64,000 nt of DNA from Bradyrhizobium monzae (GCF_021458635.1 NZ_JAIRDQ010000006.1:63105-127104), one strand, 5' to 3'. Shown: positions 16,780-26,919, counted from the stretch's first letter. The notes: a model not told the origin generated them from the sequence alone. Made by a program: numbers and translations.

Positions 16780-17475
16780 TTACAGCGCCATCTGGCGGCT
16801 GATCTCGCTGGCGTCGAGATTGGAGCGGTCGCAGGTGAACTTCACCGCACCGCGATCCATCACCGCGAAACTGTCGCCGAGCTCGCAGGCAAAGTCGAGA
16901 TATTGTTCGACCAGCACGATGGCGATGTTGCCGAGGTTGCGCAAGTAGGAGATGGCGCGGCCGATGTCCTTGATGATCGAGGGCTGGATGCCCTCGGTCG
17001 GCTCGTCGAGCAGCAGCAATTTCGGCCGCATCACCAGCGCACGCCCGATCGCCAGCTGTTGCTGCTGGCCGCCGGAGAGATCGCCGCCGCGCCGCCCGAG
17101 CATGGACTCCAGCACCGGAAACAGCGAGAACACGTCGTCCGGGATATGCTTGTCCTCGCGCTTGAGCGGGCCGAAGCCGGTCTTGAGGTTCTCCTCGACC
17201 GTTAGAAGCGGAAAGATCTCGCGACCCTGCGGCACGAAGCCGATGCCCTTGCGTGCCCGCTCATAGGGCTTGAGGCCCGTGATGTCGCTGCCGTCGAACA
17301 CGATCGCGCCCGAGGAGATCGGATATTGCCCGACCATGGCGCGTAACAGCGACGTCTTGCCGACGCCGTTACGCCCGAGCACGCACGTCACCTTGCCCGG
17401 CTCGGCCGCGATCGACACGCCGCGCAGCGCCTGCGCTGCGCCGTAGAACAGGTTGATGTCGTTGACCTCTAGCAT
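16780..17475 (-). CDS. urtE: Urea ABC transporter ATP-binding protein UrtE
   Basis: A 231-residue ATPase of the branched-chain amino acid/urea (HAAT) ABC family, LivF-like. Walker A GRNGVGKT at about residues 34-41, signature LSGGQQQQLAIGRAL near 134, Walker B LLLLDEPTEGIQPS. It pairs with UrtD to drive the UrtB-UrtC permease. It starts 3 bp after the end of urtD and precedes ureD. Confidence 0.95.
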   Translation of the reverse strand: MLEVNDINLFYGAAQALRGVSIAAEPGKVTCVLGRNGVGKTSLLRAMVGQYPISSGAIVFDGSDITGLKPYERARKGIGFVPQGREIFPLLTVEENLKTGFGPLKREDKHIPDDVFSLFPVLESMLGRRGGDLSGGQQQQLAIGRALVMRPKLLLLDEPTEGIQPSIIKDIGRAISYLRNLGNIAIVLVEQYLDFACELGDSFAVMDRGAVKFTCDRSNLDASEISRQMAL

Positions 17476-17478
17476 CGC

Positions 17479-18240
17479 TCAGCGTCCCAGATAGACTTCG
17501 ATGACCCGCTCGTTGGACGAGACCTGGTCGATGGTTCCTTCGGCGAGCACCGTGCCTTCATGCAGGCAGGTGACCTTGACCCCGAGTTCGCGCACGAACG
17601 TCATGTCGTGCTCGACCACCATGACCGTATGGGTCTTGTTGATCTCCTTGAGCAGCTCGGCAGTGAGATGCGTCTCGACGTCGGTCATCCCTGCGACGGG
17701 CTCGTCGACGAGGAGCAGTTTTGGGTCCTGCGCCAGCAGCATGCCGATCTCGAGCCATTGCTTCTGGCCGTGGCTGAGGCTGCCGGCGAGGCGGTTGCGG
17801 GCGTCGGCGAGGCGGATCGTCTCCAGCACCTTGTCGATCCGCTCCGACTCCGCCCTGCTGCCGCGCCAGAACAGCGTGCCCTTGACACTGTGATCGACAT
17901 TGAGCGCCAGCAGGAGGTTGTCCTGCACGGTCTGGCTTTCGAACACCGTCGGCTTCTGGAATTTGCGGCCGATGCCGAGCTCGGCGATGCGGGTCTCGTC
18001 CAGCCGCGTCAGATCGGTAACGCCGTCGAACAGCACCGTGCCCTCGTCCGGCTTGGTCTTGCCGGTGATGATGTCCATCATCGTGGTCTTGCCGGCACCG
18101 TTTGGGCCGATGATGGCGCGCATCTCGCCGGGCTCGAGCGTCAGCGACAGATTGTTGATGGCGTGAAAGCCGTCGAACGAGACGTGCACGCCGTCGAGAT
18201 AGAGCATCGCGGAAGTCGCGCGGGTATCCATGACGTTCAT
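17479..18240 (-). CDS. urtD: Urea ABC transporter ATP-binding protein UrtD
   Basis: A 253-residue ATPase, LivG-like. Walker A GPNGAGKT at residues 45-52, Walker B LLLVDEPVAGMTD, and the signature in the UrtD-specific form LSHGQKQWLEIGM instead of LSGGQ. I used the ATG at 18240 that overlaps the stop of urtC by four bases (ATGA); the frame upstream of it is open but antisense-like noise over urtC. Works with UrtE. Confidence 0.95.
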   Translation of the reverse strand: MNVMDTRATSAMLYLDGVHVSFDGFHAINNLSLTLEPGEMRAIIGPNGAGKTTMMDIITGKTKPDEGTVLFDGVTDLTRLDETRIAELGIGRKFQKPTVFESQTVQDNLLLALNVDHSVKGTLFWRGSRAESERIDKVLETIRLADARNRLAGSLSHGQKQWLEIGMLLAQDPKLLLVDEPVAGMTDVETHLTAELLKEINKTHTVMVVEHDMTFVRELGVKVTCLHEGTVLAEGTIDQVSSNERVIEVYLGR

Positions 18241-19406
18241 CGCGCCTTCTCCGCCATCTTCGGTTCGGTGACGCCGTCTTCGGCCGCCGCACTTGCGGCG
18301 GGGCGCCTCTCTTTCGATGTTTCCCGCCAAGCGTTGAAGGTACCGACGATGCCCTTCGGCAGCAACAGCGTCACCAGGATGAACAGCGCTCCCAGCATGA
18401 ACAGCCAGTACGGTGCGAGCATGCCGGAGGTGAAGAAGGTCTTGGCATAGTTGACGACGATCGCGCCGAGTGCCGCGCCGACCAGCGTGCCACGGCCGCC
18501 GACCGCGACCCAGATCACCGCCTCGATCGAATTGCCCGGCGCGAATTCGCTCGGGTTGATGATGCCGACCTGCGGCACATAGAGCGCGCCGGCGACGCCG
18601 GCCATGCAGGCCGACAGCGTGAACACGAACAGCTTGTAGGACTCGACGCGGTAGCCGAGGAAGCGGCTGCGCGATTCCGCGTCGCGAATCGCGATCAGCA
18701 CCTTGCCGAGCTTGGAGGACACCACGGCGCGGCAGATCAGGAAGCTGAGGATCAGCGCCAGGCAACTCAGCGCGAACAACGCCGCGCGCGTGCCCTCGGC
18801 CTGGACGTTGAAGCCCAGAATATCCTTGAAATCGGTCAGGCCGTTGTTGCCGCCGAAGCCGAAATCGTTGCGGAAGAAGGCGAGCAGCAGCGCATAGGTC
18901 ATCGCCTGCGTGATGATCGACAGATACACGCCGGTGACGCGGGAGCGGAAGGCGAGCCAGCCGAAGCAGAAGGCGAGCAGGCCGGGCACGAACAGCACCA
19001 TCAACGCCGCGAACCAGAACATATCGAAGCCGTACCAGTACCAGGGCAGCTTCTGCCAGTTCAGGAACACCATGAAGTCGGGCAGGATCGGATTGCCGTA
19101 GACGCCGCGGGTGCCGATCTGCCGCATCAAATACATGCCCATGGCGTAGCCGCCGAGCGCGAAGAAGGCGCCGTGGCCGAGCGAGAGGATGCCGCAGTAA
19201 CCCCAGATCAGATCGATCGAGAGCGCCAGGATGGCGTAACAGACATATTTGCCCCAGAGCGCGACCAGATAGGTCGGCACCTGCAGGAACGAGCCCGCCG
19301 GCAGCAACAGGTTGGAGAGCGGGATGAGGATGCCGCAGGCAGCGACGACGGCGAGGAAGATCGCGGCGCCGCGGTCCAGCGATCGCGTCAGCATGTGAGG
19401 GCTCAT
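18237..19406 (-). CDS. urtC: Urea ABC transporter permease UrtC
   Basis: A 389-residue LivM-type membrane permease with about ten hydrophobic segments. Recognisable are DLIWGYCGILSLGHGAFFAL, YLSIITQAMTYALLL and the cytoplasmic-loop motif IRDAESRSRFLGYRVESYKL. Forms the heterodimeric channel with UrtB. It overlaps urtB and urtD by four bases on each side, as expected for translational coupling. Confidence 0.95.
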   Translation of the reverse strand: MSPHMLTRSLDRGAAIFLAVVAACGILIPLSNLLLPAGSFLQVPTYLVALWGKYVCYAILALSIDLIWGYCGILSLGHGAFFALGGYAMGMYLMRQIGTRGVYGNPILPDFMVFLNWQKLPWYWYGFDMFWFAALMVLFVPGLLAFCFGWLAFRSRVTGVYLSIITQAMTYALLLAFFRNDFGFGGNNGLTDFKDILGFNVQAEGTRAALFALSCLALILSFLICRAVVSSKLGKVLIAIRDAESRSRFLGYRVESYKLFVFTLSACMAGVAGALYVPQVGIINPSEFAPGNSIEAVIWVAVGGRGTLVGAALGAIVVNYAKTFFTSGMLAPYWLFMLGALFILVTLLLPKGIVGTFNAWRETSKERRPAASAAAEDGVTEPKMAEKAR

Positions 19407-21013
19407 GCTTCCACCGCACGGCCCTTGAGCGCGAACAGGCCGCGCGGCCGTTTTTGAATGAACAGGATGATCAGGACCAGGATCGCGATCTTGCCGAGCA
19501 CGGCACCGGCGACCGGCTCCAGGAACTTGTTGGCGATGCCGAGCGTGAAGGCGCCGACCAGCGTGCCCCAGAGATTGCCGACCCCGCCGAACACCACGAC
19601 CATGAAACTGTCGATGATGTAGCTCTGGCCGAGATTCGGGCTGACATTGTCGATCTGCGACAGCGCCACGCCGGCGATGCCGGCAATGCCCGAGCCGAGC
19701 CCGAAGGTCAGCGCGTCGACGCGCGAGGTGGCGATGCCCATCGAGGCCGCCATGCGGCGGTTCTGCGTCACCGCGCGCATCTCGAGGCCGAGCGCGGTGT
19801 AGCGCAGCATCGCGAGCAGGATCATGAACACGGCCAGCGTGAAGACGAGGATCCAGAGCCGGTTATAGGTGATGGTGATCTGGCCGAGATCGAACGCGCC
19901 GCTCATCCAGGAGGGGTTGCCGACCTCGCGGTTGGTCGGGCCGAACATGGTGCGCACTGCCTGTTGCAAAACCAGCGACAGGCCCCAGGTCGCAAGCAAC
20001 GTCTCCAGCGGCCGGCCATAGAGGAAGCGGATGATGCTGCGCTCGATCAGCACCCCGATGGCGCCTGCGACGAGAAAGGCGAGCGGCACGGCGATCAGCA
20101 GCGAATAGTCGAACAGAGCGGGATAGCGGGTGCGGATCACCTCCTGCACGACAAAGGTGGTGTAGGCCCCGATCATCACCATCTCGCCATGGGCCATGTT
20201 GATGACGCCCATCACGCCGAAAGTGATGGCGAGCCCGATCGCGGCGAGCAGCAGGACCGAACCGAGCGACAGACCGTACCAGGCGTTCTGTACCGTGGAC
20301 CAGACCGCGAGCGAGCTCTGGATCGAGCCGATGGCGCTCGCAGCAGCCTTGGTGACGGAGGCCGGCTGATCGGTGCCGATGTCGGACAGCAGCGCCAGCG
20401 CTTCCTGATCGCCACGCGCCTTGATGGTGGCGACGGCCTCGAGCTTCTGCACTTCGGTGGCGTCGGACTTGAACAGCAGAATGGCCGCGCGCGCTTCACC
20501 GAGCGCAGTCTTGACCGATTTGTTGGTTTCCTTGGCGAGCGCGCCCTCGACGGGCTCGAGCGCCGTCTCCTCATGCGACTTGAAGACGGATTGCGCGGCC
20601 TGGAGCCGTGCACCGAGATCGGGCGACTGCAGCGTCAGGCTGCCGAGCGCGGCATCGACGCTGCGGCGCAGGCGGTTATTGAGCCGCACAGCGCTTGCGC
20701 TGTCCGGCACGCTGGCCACGGGCTCGCCGGTCGCGGCGTCAATCGACTTGCCGTCGGTGCCGGTGACGTAAACTTTCTTGCTGTCCGGGTCGGCCATGAG
20801 ACGGCCGTCTTGGAGCGCGCTGATGATGGGAAAGGCAAGCTTGTTGCCGCTGCTTGCGACCACGCCGATCGCTTCGTCCGTATCGGAATAATCGTCGTTG
20901 GCGAATTTGGCGACCGCATCTTCGAACGGACCGGCAAAGGCCGGCAGCGCGAACGCGATCAGGAATAGCGAGAGGACAAAGGTGCAGAGACGAGCGGATA
21001 GATTGGTTGGCAC
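19403..21013 (-). CDS. urtB: Urea ABC transporter permease UrtB
   Basis: A 536-residue LivH-type permease. It has a signal peptide (about 1-27, ending PAFAG), an extra N-terminal, apparently periplasmic, helical domain of about 200 residues, and then the membrane domain from about residue 245 with ITFGVMGVINMAHGEMVMIG and RRMAASMGIATSRVDALTFG. The long N-terminal domain is usual for proteobacterial UrtB but absent from amino-acid LivH. It is separated from urtA by an 82-bp gap with a strong hairpin. Confidence 0.95.
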   Translation of the reverse strand: MPTNLSARLCTFVLSLFLIAFALPAFAGPFEDAVAKFANDDYSDTDEAIGVVASSGNKLAFPIISALQDGRLMADPDSKKVYVTGTDGKSIDAATGEPVASVPDSASAVRLNNRLRRSVDAALGSLTLQSPDLGARLQAAQSVFKSHEETALEPVEGALAKETNKSVKTALGEARAAILLFKSDATEVQKLEAVATIKARGDQEALALLSDIGTDQPASVTKAAASAIGSIQSSLAVWSTVQNAWYGLSLGSVLLLAAIGLAITFGVMGVINMAHGEMVMIGAYTTFVVQEVIRTRYPALFDYSLLIAVPLAFLVAGAIGVLIERSIIRFLYGRPLETLLATWGLSLVLQQAVRTMFGPTNREVGNPSWMSGAFDLGQITITYNRLWILVFTLAVFMILLAMLRYTALGLEMRAVTQNRRMAASMGIATSRVDALTFGLGSGIAGIAGVALSQIDNVSPNLGQSYIIDSFMVVVFGGVGNLWGTLVGAFTLGIANKFLEPVAGAVLGKIAILVLIILFIQKRPRGLFALKGRAVEA

Positions 21014-21036
21014 TGTAAATCACCCCGGCAGAAGTG

Positions 21037-21068
21037 GGGAGAAGGCGGCGGAATAGCCGTCTTCTCCC
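21037..21068 (-). terminator. Intergenic hairpin between urtA and urtB
   Basis: GGGAGAAGGCGG at 21037-21048 pairs with CCGTCTTCTCCC at 21057-21068 (12 bp, one G-T), with an extra C-G closing a 6-base loop. No long T run follows on the minus strand. In binding-protein-dependent transporters such hairpins let the first gene be expressed above the rest, by partial termination or by 3'-end protection. Confidence 0.7.
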
Positions 21069-21095
21069 ATTGTGCAGTCGAATGTCAGATCCGGA

Positions 21096-22418
21096 TCAGG
21101 AGCCCGAGCCGAGGCACTTGTTGGTCTTGGTATTGAAGTTGCCGCACTTCTTGCCGACCCAGTCGCCGATCAGGTCCTTGGAGCCGTCGAGCTCCTTCGA
21201 CCAGGCGTCGCCCGCGACGAGACCCGGGGTCTTCCAGACCACGTCGAACTGACCGTTGGCCTTGATCTCGCCGATGAACACCGGCTTGGTGATGTGGTGG
21301 TTCGGCAGCATCTTCGAGGTGCCACCGGTCAGGTTCGCAGCCTCGATGCCGGGAAGCGCGTCGATCACCTTGTCCGGATCGGTCGACTTCACCTTCTCGA
21401 CGGCCTTCACCCACATGTTGAAGCCGATCACGTGGGCTTCCATCGGATCGTTGGTCGTACGCTTCGGATTCTTGGTGTAGGCCTGCCAGTCCTTGATGAA
21501 CTTCTCGTTCGCCGGCGTCTTGATCGACTCGAAGTAGTTCCAGGCGGCGAGATGGCCGACCAGCGGCTTGGTGTCGAGGCCGGCAAGTTCTTCCTCACCC
21601 ACCGAGAACGCGACCACCGGGATGTCCTTCGCCTTGATGCCCTGGTTGCCGAGCTCCTTGTAGAAGGGAACGTTGGCGTCGCCGTTGATGGTCGAGACCA
21701 CCGCCGTCTTCTTGCCAGCCGAGCCGAACTTCTTGATGTCGGCCACGATCGTCTGCCAATCGGAGTGACCGAACGGCGTGTAGTTGATCATGATGTCTTC
21801 CTGGGCGACACCCTTGGACTTCAGGTAGGCTTCCAGGATCTTGTTGGTGGTGCGCGGATAGACGTAGTCGGTGCCCGCGAGCACCCAGCGCTTCACCTTC
21901 TCGTCCTTCATCAGATAATCGACGGCCGGGATCGCCTGCTGGTTCGGCGCCGCACCGGTGTAAAACACGTTACGCTCGGACTCTTCGCCCTCGTACTGCA
22001 CGGGGTAGAACAGGATGTTGTTGAGTTCCTTGAACACCGGCAGCACCGACTTGCGCGACACCGAGGTCCAGCAGCCGAACACGACCGAGACCTTGTCCTT
22101 GGTGATCAGCTCGCGCGCCTTCTCGGCGAACAGCGGCCAGTTCGAGGCGGGGTCGACGACGACGGCCTCGAGCTTCTTGCCGAGCACGCCGCCCTTCTTG
22201 TTCTGCTCGTCGATCAGGAAAAGGATGGTGTCCTTCAGCGTGGTTTCGCTGATGGCCATGGTGCCGGAGAGGGAGTGCAGGACGCCGACCTTGATGGTGT
22301 CGTCCGCGGCCTTGGCACCGGAAATGGACGCCAGACCGAGCATCAGTCCGGTGGTCGCGGCGAGAACGCCGCGGCGGCTAAATGACGCCGCTATATCGTG
22401 AATGGATTTGGTAGGCAT
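21096..22418 (-). CDS. urtA: Urea ABC transporter substrate-binding protein UrtA
   Basis: A 440-residue periplasmic binding protein of the Peripla_BP_5/ANF-receptor family. The signal region SFSRRGVLAATTGLMLGLAS contains twin Arg, suggesting Tat export, and ends near GAKAADD. The body opens with IKVGVLHSLSGTMAISE and has the urea/amide motif VVFGCWTSVSRKSVLP. I used the ATG at 22418 (GGGAG lies upstream); codons up to 22505 overlap the promoter. First gene of the urea block, behind a sigma-54 promoter. Confidence 0.96.
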   Translation of the reverse strand: MPTKSIHDIAASFSRRGVLAATTGLMLGLASISGAKAADDTIKVGVLHSLSGTMAISETTLKDTILFLIDEQNKKGGVLGKKLEAVVVDPASNWPLFAEKARELITKDKVSVVFGCWTSVSRKSVLPVFKELNNILFYPVQYEGEESERNVFYTGAAPNQQAIPAVDYLMKDEKVKRWVLAGTDYVYPRTTNKILEAYLKSKGVAQEDIMINYTPFGHSDWQTIVADIKKFGSAGKKTAVVSTINGDANVPFYKELGNQGIKAKDIPVVAFSVGEEELAGLDTKPLVGHLAAWNYFESIKTPANEKFIKDWQAYTKNPKRTTNDPMEAHVIGFNMWVKAVEKVKSTDPDKVIDALPGIEAANLTGGTSKMLPNHHITKPVFIGEIKANGQFDVVWKTPGLVAGDAWSKELDGSKDLIGDWVGKKCGNFNTKTNKCLGSGS

Positions 22419-22494
22419 GGATGTATCATCTCCCTGACGCAGACGTGAAAAACGCTGCGAAACGGCCCCACGGCCGCCTGCGATTAACGGAATC

Positions 22495-22509
22495 GCAAGA
22501 ACCATGCCA
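22495..22509 (-). promoter_or_regulatory. Sigma-54 (RpoN) promoter of urtA
   Basis: On the minus strand the sequence reads TGGCAT-GGTTC-TTGC (G follows), matching the -24/-12 consensus TGGCAY-N5-TTGC with exact spacing. Transcription would begin near 22483, leaving a leader of about 65 bases before the urtA ATG at 22418. RpoN promoters need an enhancer-binding protein, and NtrC is the natural candidate for urea use under nitrogen limitation. Confidence 0.85.
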
Positions 22510-22517
22510 TGGACTGG

Positions 22518-22532
22518 GCACCTGCCAAGTGT
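22518..22532. promoter_or_regulatory. Possible NtrC-like half-conserved site
   Basis: GCAC-N7-GTGT at 22518-22532 has the spacing of the NtrC dyad (GCAC-N7-GTGC) with one mismatch. It is only about 9 bp upstream of the -24 element, closer than usual for an enhancer, so this is weak. Confidence 0.25.
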
Positions 22533-22855
22533 TTGGTCAGTCTAGATAATTCCGCCGCAATCAAAGTTTAGCCGCAGTCTGATTGCTCAAAACTTGGGCA
22601 AATAAAATGGTTGCTTATGCGGCAGCCAGTTCATTTTCTGAGCAGAATGGCTGTGGTGACTAAAATTCCGGCATAACTATTTCTGCACCGCAATCGAGGC
22701 CATGTGAACGCTTGCCTTGAAAACGCCGCGCCGATGTTCCATATGAGGGTACAGATCGCGAATCGAGCGGTCGTTGCGAGCCGCGTGTTCTTAAGCCCGT
22801 ACGGGCGTCTGGCTTGCCCCATATCTCCCAAGCCATCCGACACCCCAAACACGCA

Positions 22856-22877
22856 GGTGTCCTCTCGACACCCTTTT
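22856..22877 (+). promoter_or_regulatory. Hairpin with CTTTT tail in the rhlE leader
   Basis: GGTGTC (22856-22861), loop CTCTC, GACACC (22867-22872), then CTTTT. It ends 41 bases before the rhlE ATG. It could be an attenuator or a temperature-sensitive leader element of a cold-shock helicase gene. The stem is only 6 bp. Confidence 0.4.
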
Positions 22878-22917
22878 GCGTGCGCCGCGCTGAATGCGCC
22901 GGGCGCCCGCTGTTGAC

Positions 22918-24459
<1,542 letters not shown>

Positions 24460-24482
24460 CCGTCCACGACCTGGAGAAATTC

Positions 24483-24770
24483 ATGGCTAAGGAAGAGCTG
24501 ATCCAGTTCGAAGGACTGGTCACCGAAATCCTCCCCGACGCGCGCTACCGCGTGCAGCTCGACGCCGGGCACGAGATCGTCGCCTACACCGCCGGCAAGA
24601 TGAAGAAGAACCGCATCAAGACGCTGGCGGGAGACCGCGTGACGGTAGAGATGTCGCCCTACGACCTCGAAAAGGGCCGGCTGATTTTCCGCCACAAGGA
24701 CGAACGTCCCAGCGGCGTGGGCGGGCCTCCTCGTCCCGGGCAACGCGGTGGCCAGTTCCGCCGCCGCTAA
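24483..24770 (+). CDS. infA: Translation initiation factor IF-1, extended paralogue
   Basis: A 95-residue S1/OB-fold protein of the 30S initiation complex. The core (MAKEELIQFEGLVTEILPDA ... GRLIFRHKDE) is standard IF-1, but the family is normally 72 residues; here a Gly/Pro/Arg tail of about 23 residues (ending FRRR) is added. The genome probably has a second, standard infA elsewhere. It lies directly downstream of the RhlE gene and upstream of a cold-shock gene, consistent with a role in translating structured mRNA at low temperature. Confidence 0.93.
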   Translation: MAKEELIQFEGLVTEILPDARYRVQLDAGHEIVAYTAGKMKKNRIKTLAGDRVTVEMSPYDLEKGRLIFRHKDERPSGVGGPPRPGQRGGQFRRR

Positions 24771-24778
24771 GCGGCCAT

Positions 24779-24841
24779 CCGCGCGCGAGCGCGGAAGTAA
24801 AATGCCGACCTGTATGCTGGTCCGCCGTGGACATCACGGCG
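24779..24841. other. Two hairpins downstream of infA
   Basis: CCGCGCGAGCGCGG at 24779-24792 folds on itself just after the infA stop, and TCCGCCGT (24819-24826) pairs with ACGGCGGA (24834-24841). Neither has a T run. They may protect the infA 3' end or belong to the long leader of the cold-shock gene. Confidence 0.4.
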
Positions 24842-25036
24842 GATCAAAAAATCGTGCTCGTCAGGATTGTTTCGGCGCCTTATTTCCAATAAAATCCGCT
24901 AATCGATTTTCGGCCGGACGACATTAGCATCCACCGGTACAGCCGGTTCAGACACGCTGACGACCCTTCCAGAAATTCGATCTAACCTGCCTGCGCGAGC
25001 GGGCTCTTACATTGTGTATCTGAGAAGGAACTACCC

Positions 25037-25249
25037 ATGAGCATGGGAACCGTGAAGTGGTTTAACGCGACCAAGGGCTTTGGCTTCATCCAGCCCGACG
25101 ATGGCGGCCAGGACGTGTTCGTTCACATCAGCGCCGTCGAGCGTGCGGGCCTCGGCTCGCTGCGCGAAGGCCAGAAGATCTCCTACGAGATCGTCGCCGA
25201 TCGCCGGTCCGGCAAGTCGGCTGCCGACAACCTCCGCGACGCAGGCTGA
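25037..25249 (+). CDS. cspA: Cold-shock protein, CspA family
   Basis: A 70-residue single-stranded nucleic acid chaperone with an OB fold. RNP1 KGFGFIQP and RNP2 VFVHIS are present, along with the N-terminal GTVKWFNATKGF. The ribosome site GAAGGAA precedes the ATG. The 266 bp between infA and this gene leaves room for the long structured 5' UTR typical of cold-shock genes. Ends with a strong terminator. I cannot tell which of the several rhizobial csp paralogues this is. Confidence 0.96.
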   Translation: MSMGTVKWFNATKGFGFIQPDDGGQDVFVHISAVERAGLGSLREGQKISYEIVADRRSGKSAADNLRDAG

Positions 25250-25276
25250 TCTCCAGCGCGGACGCACCGAACAACG

Positions 25277-25308
25277 AAAAGGCCGTGCGGTATGCACGGC
25301 CTTTTTTT
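25277..25308 (+). terminator. Rho-independent terminator of cspA
   Basis: AAAAGGCCGTGC pairs with GCACGGCCTTTT around a short loop, followed by a T run (25302-25308). Strong and near-symmetric, so it may act in both directions. Confidence 0.92.
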
Positions 25309-25432
25309 ATGCGTTATCGGCGGGCCCGCCCGCCATTGAGGCTCAGCACGCCGTCGGAACGCCACCACAGGCAACGCAAGTGAGTAACTCACCTGGCTGA
25401 CGATGAGATAGGTCAGCCTCTCGGCGATCCCG

Positions 25433-25930
25433 CTAGTTCGTCTTGGCAGCCGCGGCGCTGTTGCCGCTGGCAGTGCTGCTCAGCGAGCCGGCCTGACTCA
25501 TCGTGGTGCTGAAGTAATTGTCGCTGTCGCCGAGCGTGACGCGGCGCTGGCAGATCGGCAGGCAGCTATACGACTCACGCTCGATCCCGCGATAGACGGT
25601 GACGAGCCGGTCGCTCGGGCCTTCGACCTGGATTTGTCGATCGACCAGAATCTCGCCGCCGCGGTCGAGCGCGATGAAGTTGGTGGCGCCGTAGCCCTTG
25701 CCGGTCACCACGATCATCCCGCCGGGCTGTAGCGTCACGTCGGCGATCAGAGGATTCCCGACCACGATCGTTGCCACCTTGCCGGGCAGCCGCACGAGCT
25801 TGGCCTGGTCGACATTGACCGCGATGGTATCGGCAGTGGGCTCGGCAAGGCCAATGGCCGGCGAAGCCAGCATGGCAGCCGCAGCCAGAAGACAGATGCG
25901 CGCATGACGGCGCAGGAACTCGTTACGCAT
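25433..25930 (-). CDS. Stand-alone pilus/secretin N-domain protein (CpaC N-terminal-like)
   Basis: A 165-residue exported protein: signal peptide about 1-29 (ending IGLAEP), then a single domain like the N-terminal 'pilus and flagellar assembly' domain of CpaC (VDQAKLVRLPGKVATIVVGN, then GYGATNFIALDRGGE). It lacks the secretin pore. The C-terminal part is Ser/Ala-rich with a Cys pair in SCLPICQRRV. It lies 1.2 kb from the Flp/Tad locus, on the other strand, so it may modulate the CpaC channel. I used the ATG at 25930; seven upstream codons are possible. Confidence 0.8.
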   Translation of the reverse strand: MRNEFLRRHARICLLAAAAMLASPAIGLAEPTADTIAVNVDQAKLVRLPGKVATIVVGNPLIADVTLQPGGMIVVTGKGYGATNFIALDRGGEILVDRQIQVEGPSDRLVTVYRGIERESYSCLPICQRRVTLGDSDNYFSTTMSQAGSLSSTASGNSAAAAKTN

Positions 25931-26088
25931 ACTCTTACCCCGGGACGTCACAAGCCGGCAGAATCGATCAGAAAGCGGAGCCGGCGCCCGACCCGGTTAA
26001 CCTGCCTGTAATTCGTGAACGTTCCGCAAACTCGGCGGCTATTGTTTGAACGGACTGGCGTTTTTGTCGCCCCGGCGCCGGACCCATC

Positions 26089-26919
26089 CTATTGCCGGAA
26101 CGGATAGGCGAGCTGGCCGCCGATCTCCTTCGGCATCGTCGCTTCATCCTTGCCGTAGTCCTGCGGCAGCTCGCCCTTGGGCATGCGGAAGGTCCCGAAC
26201 AGCACGTCCCAGATCGGGAAGGTGCCGGCAAAATTGGTGTCGCCGCCCTCCTCGAGCGAGGTGTGGTGCCAGCGGTGGAACACCGGCGTCGCCAGCACGT
26301 ATCTGAATGGGCCGAAGGTCCAGTTCAGATTGGCGTGCACGAAGGCCGAATGGAACGTCGTGAACGGGCCGACCCAGATCATCACGTTCGGCGAAATGCC
26401 AGCCATCAGCAGCACGACGTCGACGCCGATGGTGCCGAGCATCAGATTGACCGGATGGAAGCGGGCCGCCGAGATCCAGCTGATCTCCTCGGAGGAGTGA
26501 TGGATCGCATGATATTTCCAGAACCCGCCGCCGTGAAACAGCCGGTGCAGCCAGTACAGCATGAAGTCGGCCAGGACCAGGAACAGCACGCCCTGCACCC
26601 AGAGCGGCAGCTGCGACAACGGGCCGTGGCCGTTGTCGTAGAAGGCGATCAGTTCGTCGGCGTCGTGGATGTTGAAGACGAGTCCGGCGGTGACGATCAG
26701 GAGCCCGATCCGCATGGTACGGGCGAACACCGGAACGAAGAACCAGTAGCAGATGTCGGTCAAGATCTCGCGCTTGCGCCACCACGACGGACCGGCATTG
26801 CAGGCCCAGAAATACTCGAGCACGGTGAAAACCACTGCGAGCATGAAGGTGACGGGGATTACCTTCTCGATGGTTTCGCCCAGCATCAGGGCGACTTGCA
26901 TGGGTAGGCTCGACATCAT
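26089..26919 (-). CDS. Sterol desaturase/fatty acid hydroxylase family membrane enzyme
   Basis: A 276-residue membrane protein with about five hydrophobic segments and the complete di-iron His clusters of this superfamily: HRLFH, HAIHHSSEE and HRWHHT. Members use O2 to hydroxylate or desaturate lipids such as sterols, hopanoids, fatty acids or carotenoids; the substrate here is unknown. It stands alone, divergent from flp and upstream (in its own direction) of the CpaC-N protein gene. Bradyrhizobia make hopanoids, so a lipid-modifying role is plausible but inferred. Confidence 0.88.
   Translation of the reverse strand: MMSSLPMQVALMLGETIEKVIPVTFMLAVVFTVLEYFWACNAGPSWWRKREILTDICYWFFVPVFARTMRIGLLIVTAGLVFNIHDADELIAFYDNGHGPLSQLPLWVQGVLFLVLADFMLYWLHRLFHGGGFWKYHAIHHSSEEISWISAARFHPVNLMLGTIGVDVVLLMAGISPNVMIWVGPFTTFHSAFVHANLNWTFGPFRYVLATPVFHRWHHTSLEEGGDTNFAGTFPIWDVLFGTFRMPKGELPQDYGKDEATMPKEIGGQLAYPFRQ

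Larger units (their letters stand above)
22419..22917. other. Divergent regulatory region between urtA and rhlE
   Basis: 499 bp without a convincing gene. The urtA side holds a sigma-54 promoter (22495-22509). The rhlE side holds a hairpin with a CTTTT tail (22856-22877) in the probable 5' UTR. Middle sequence, about 22540-22680, is comparatively A/T-rich and may bind activators. Short open frames here lack ribosome sites. Confidence 0.7.

Noticed and set aside
19454..20968. 504-codon plus-strand frame across urtB
   Set aside because: Shadow of UrtB; composition is Asp/Arg/Gln/His noise and there is no ribosome site.
22704..22916. 70-codon ORF upstream of rhlE
   Set aside because: No ribosome site or protein-like composition; it overlaps the probable rhlE leader hairpin.
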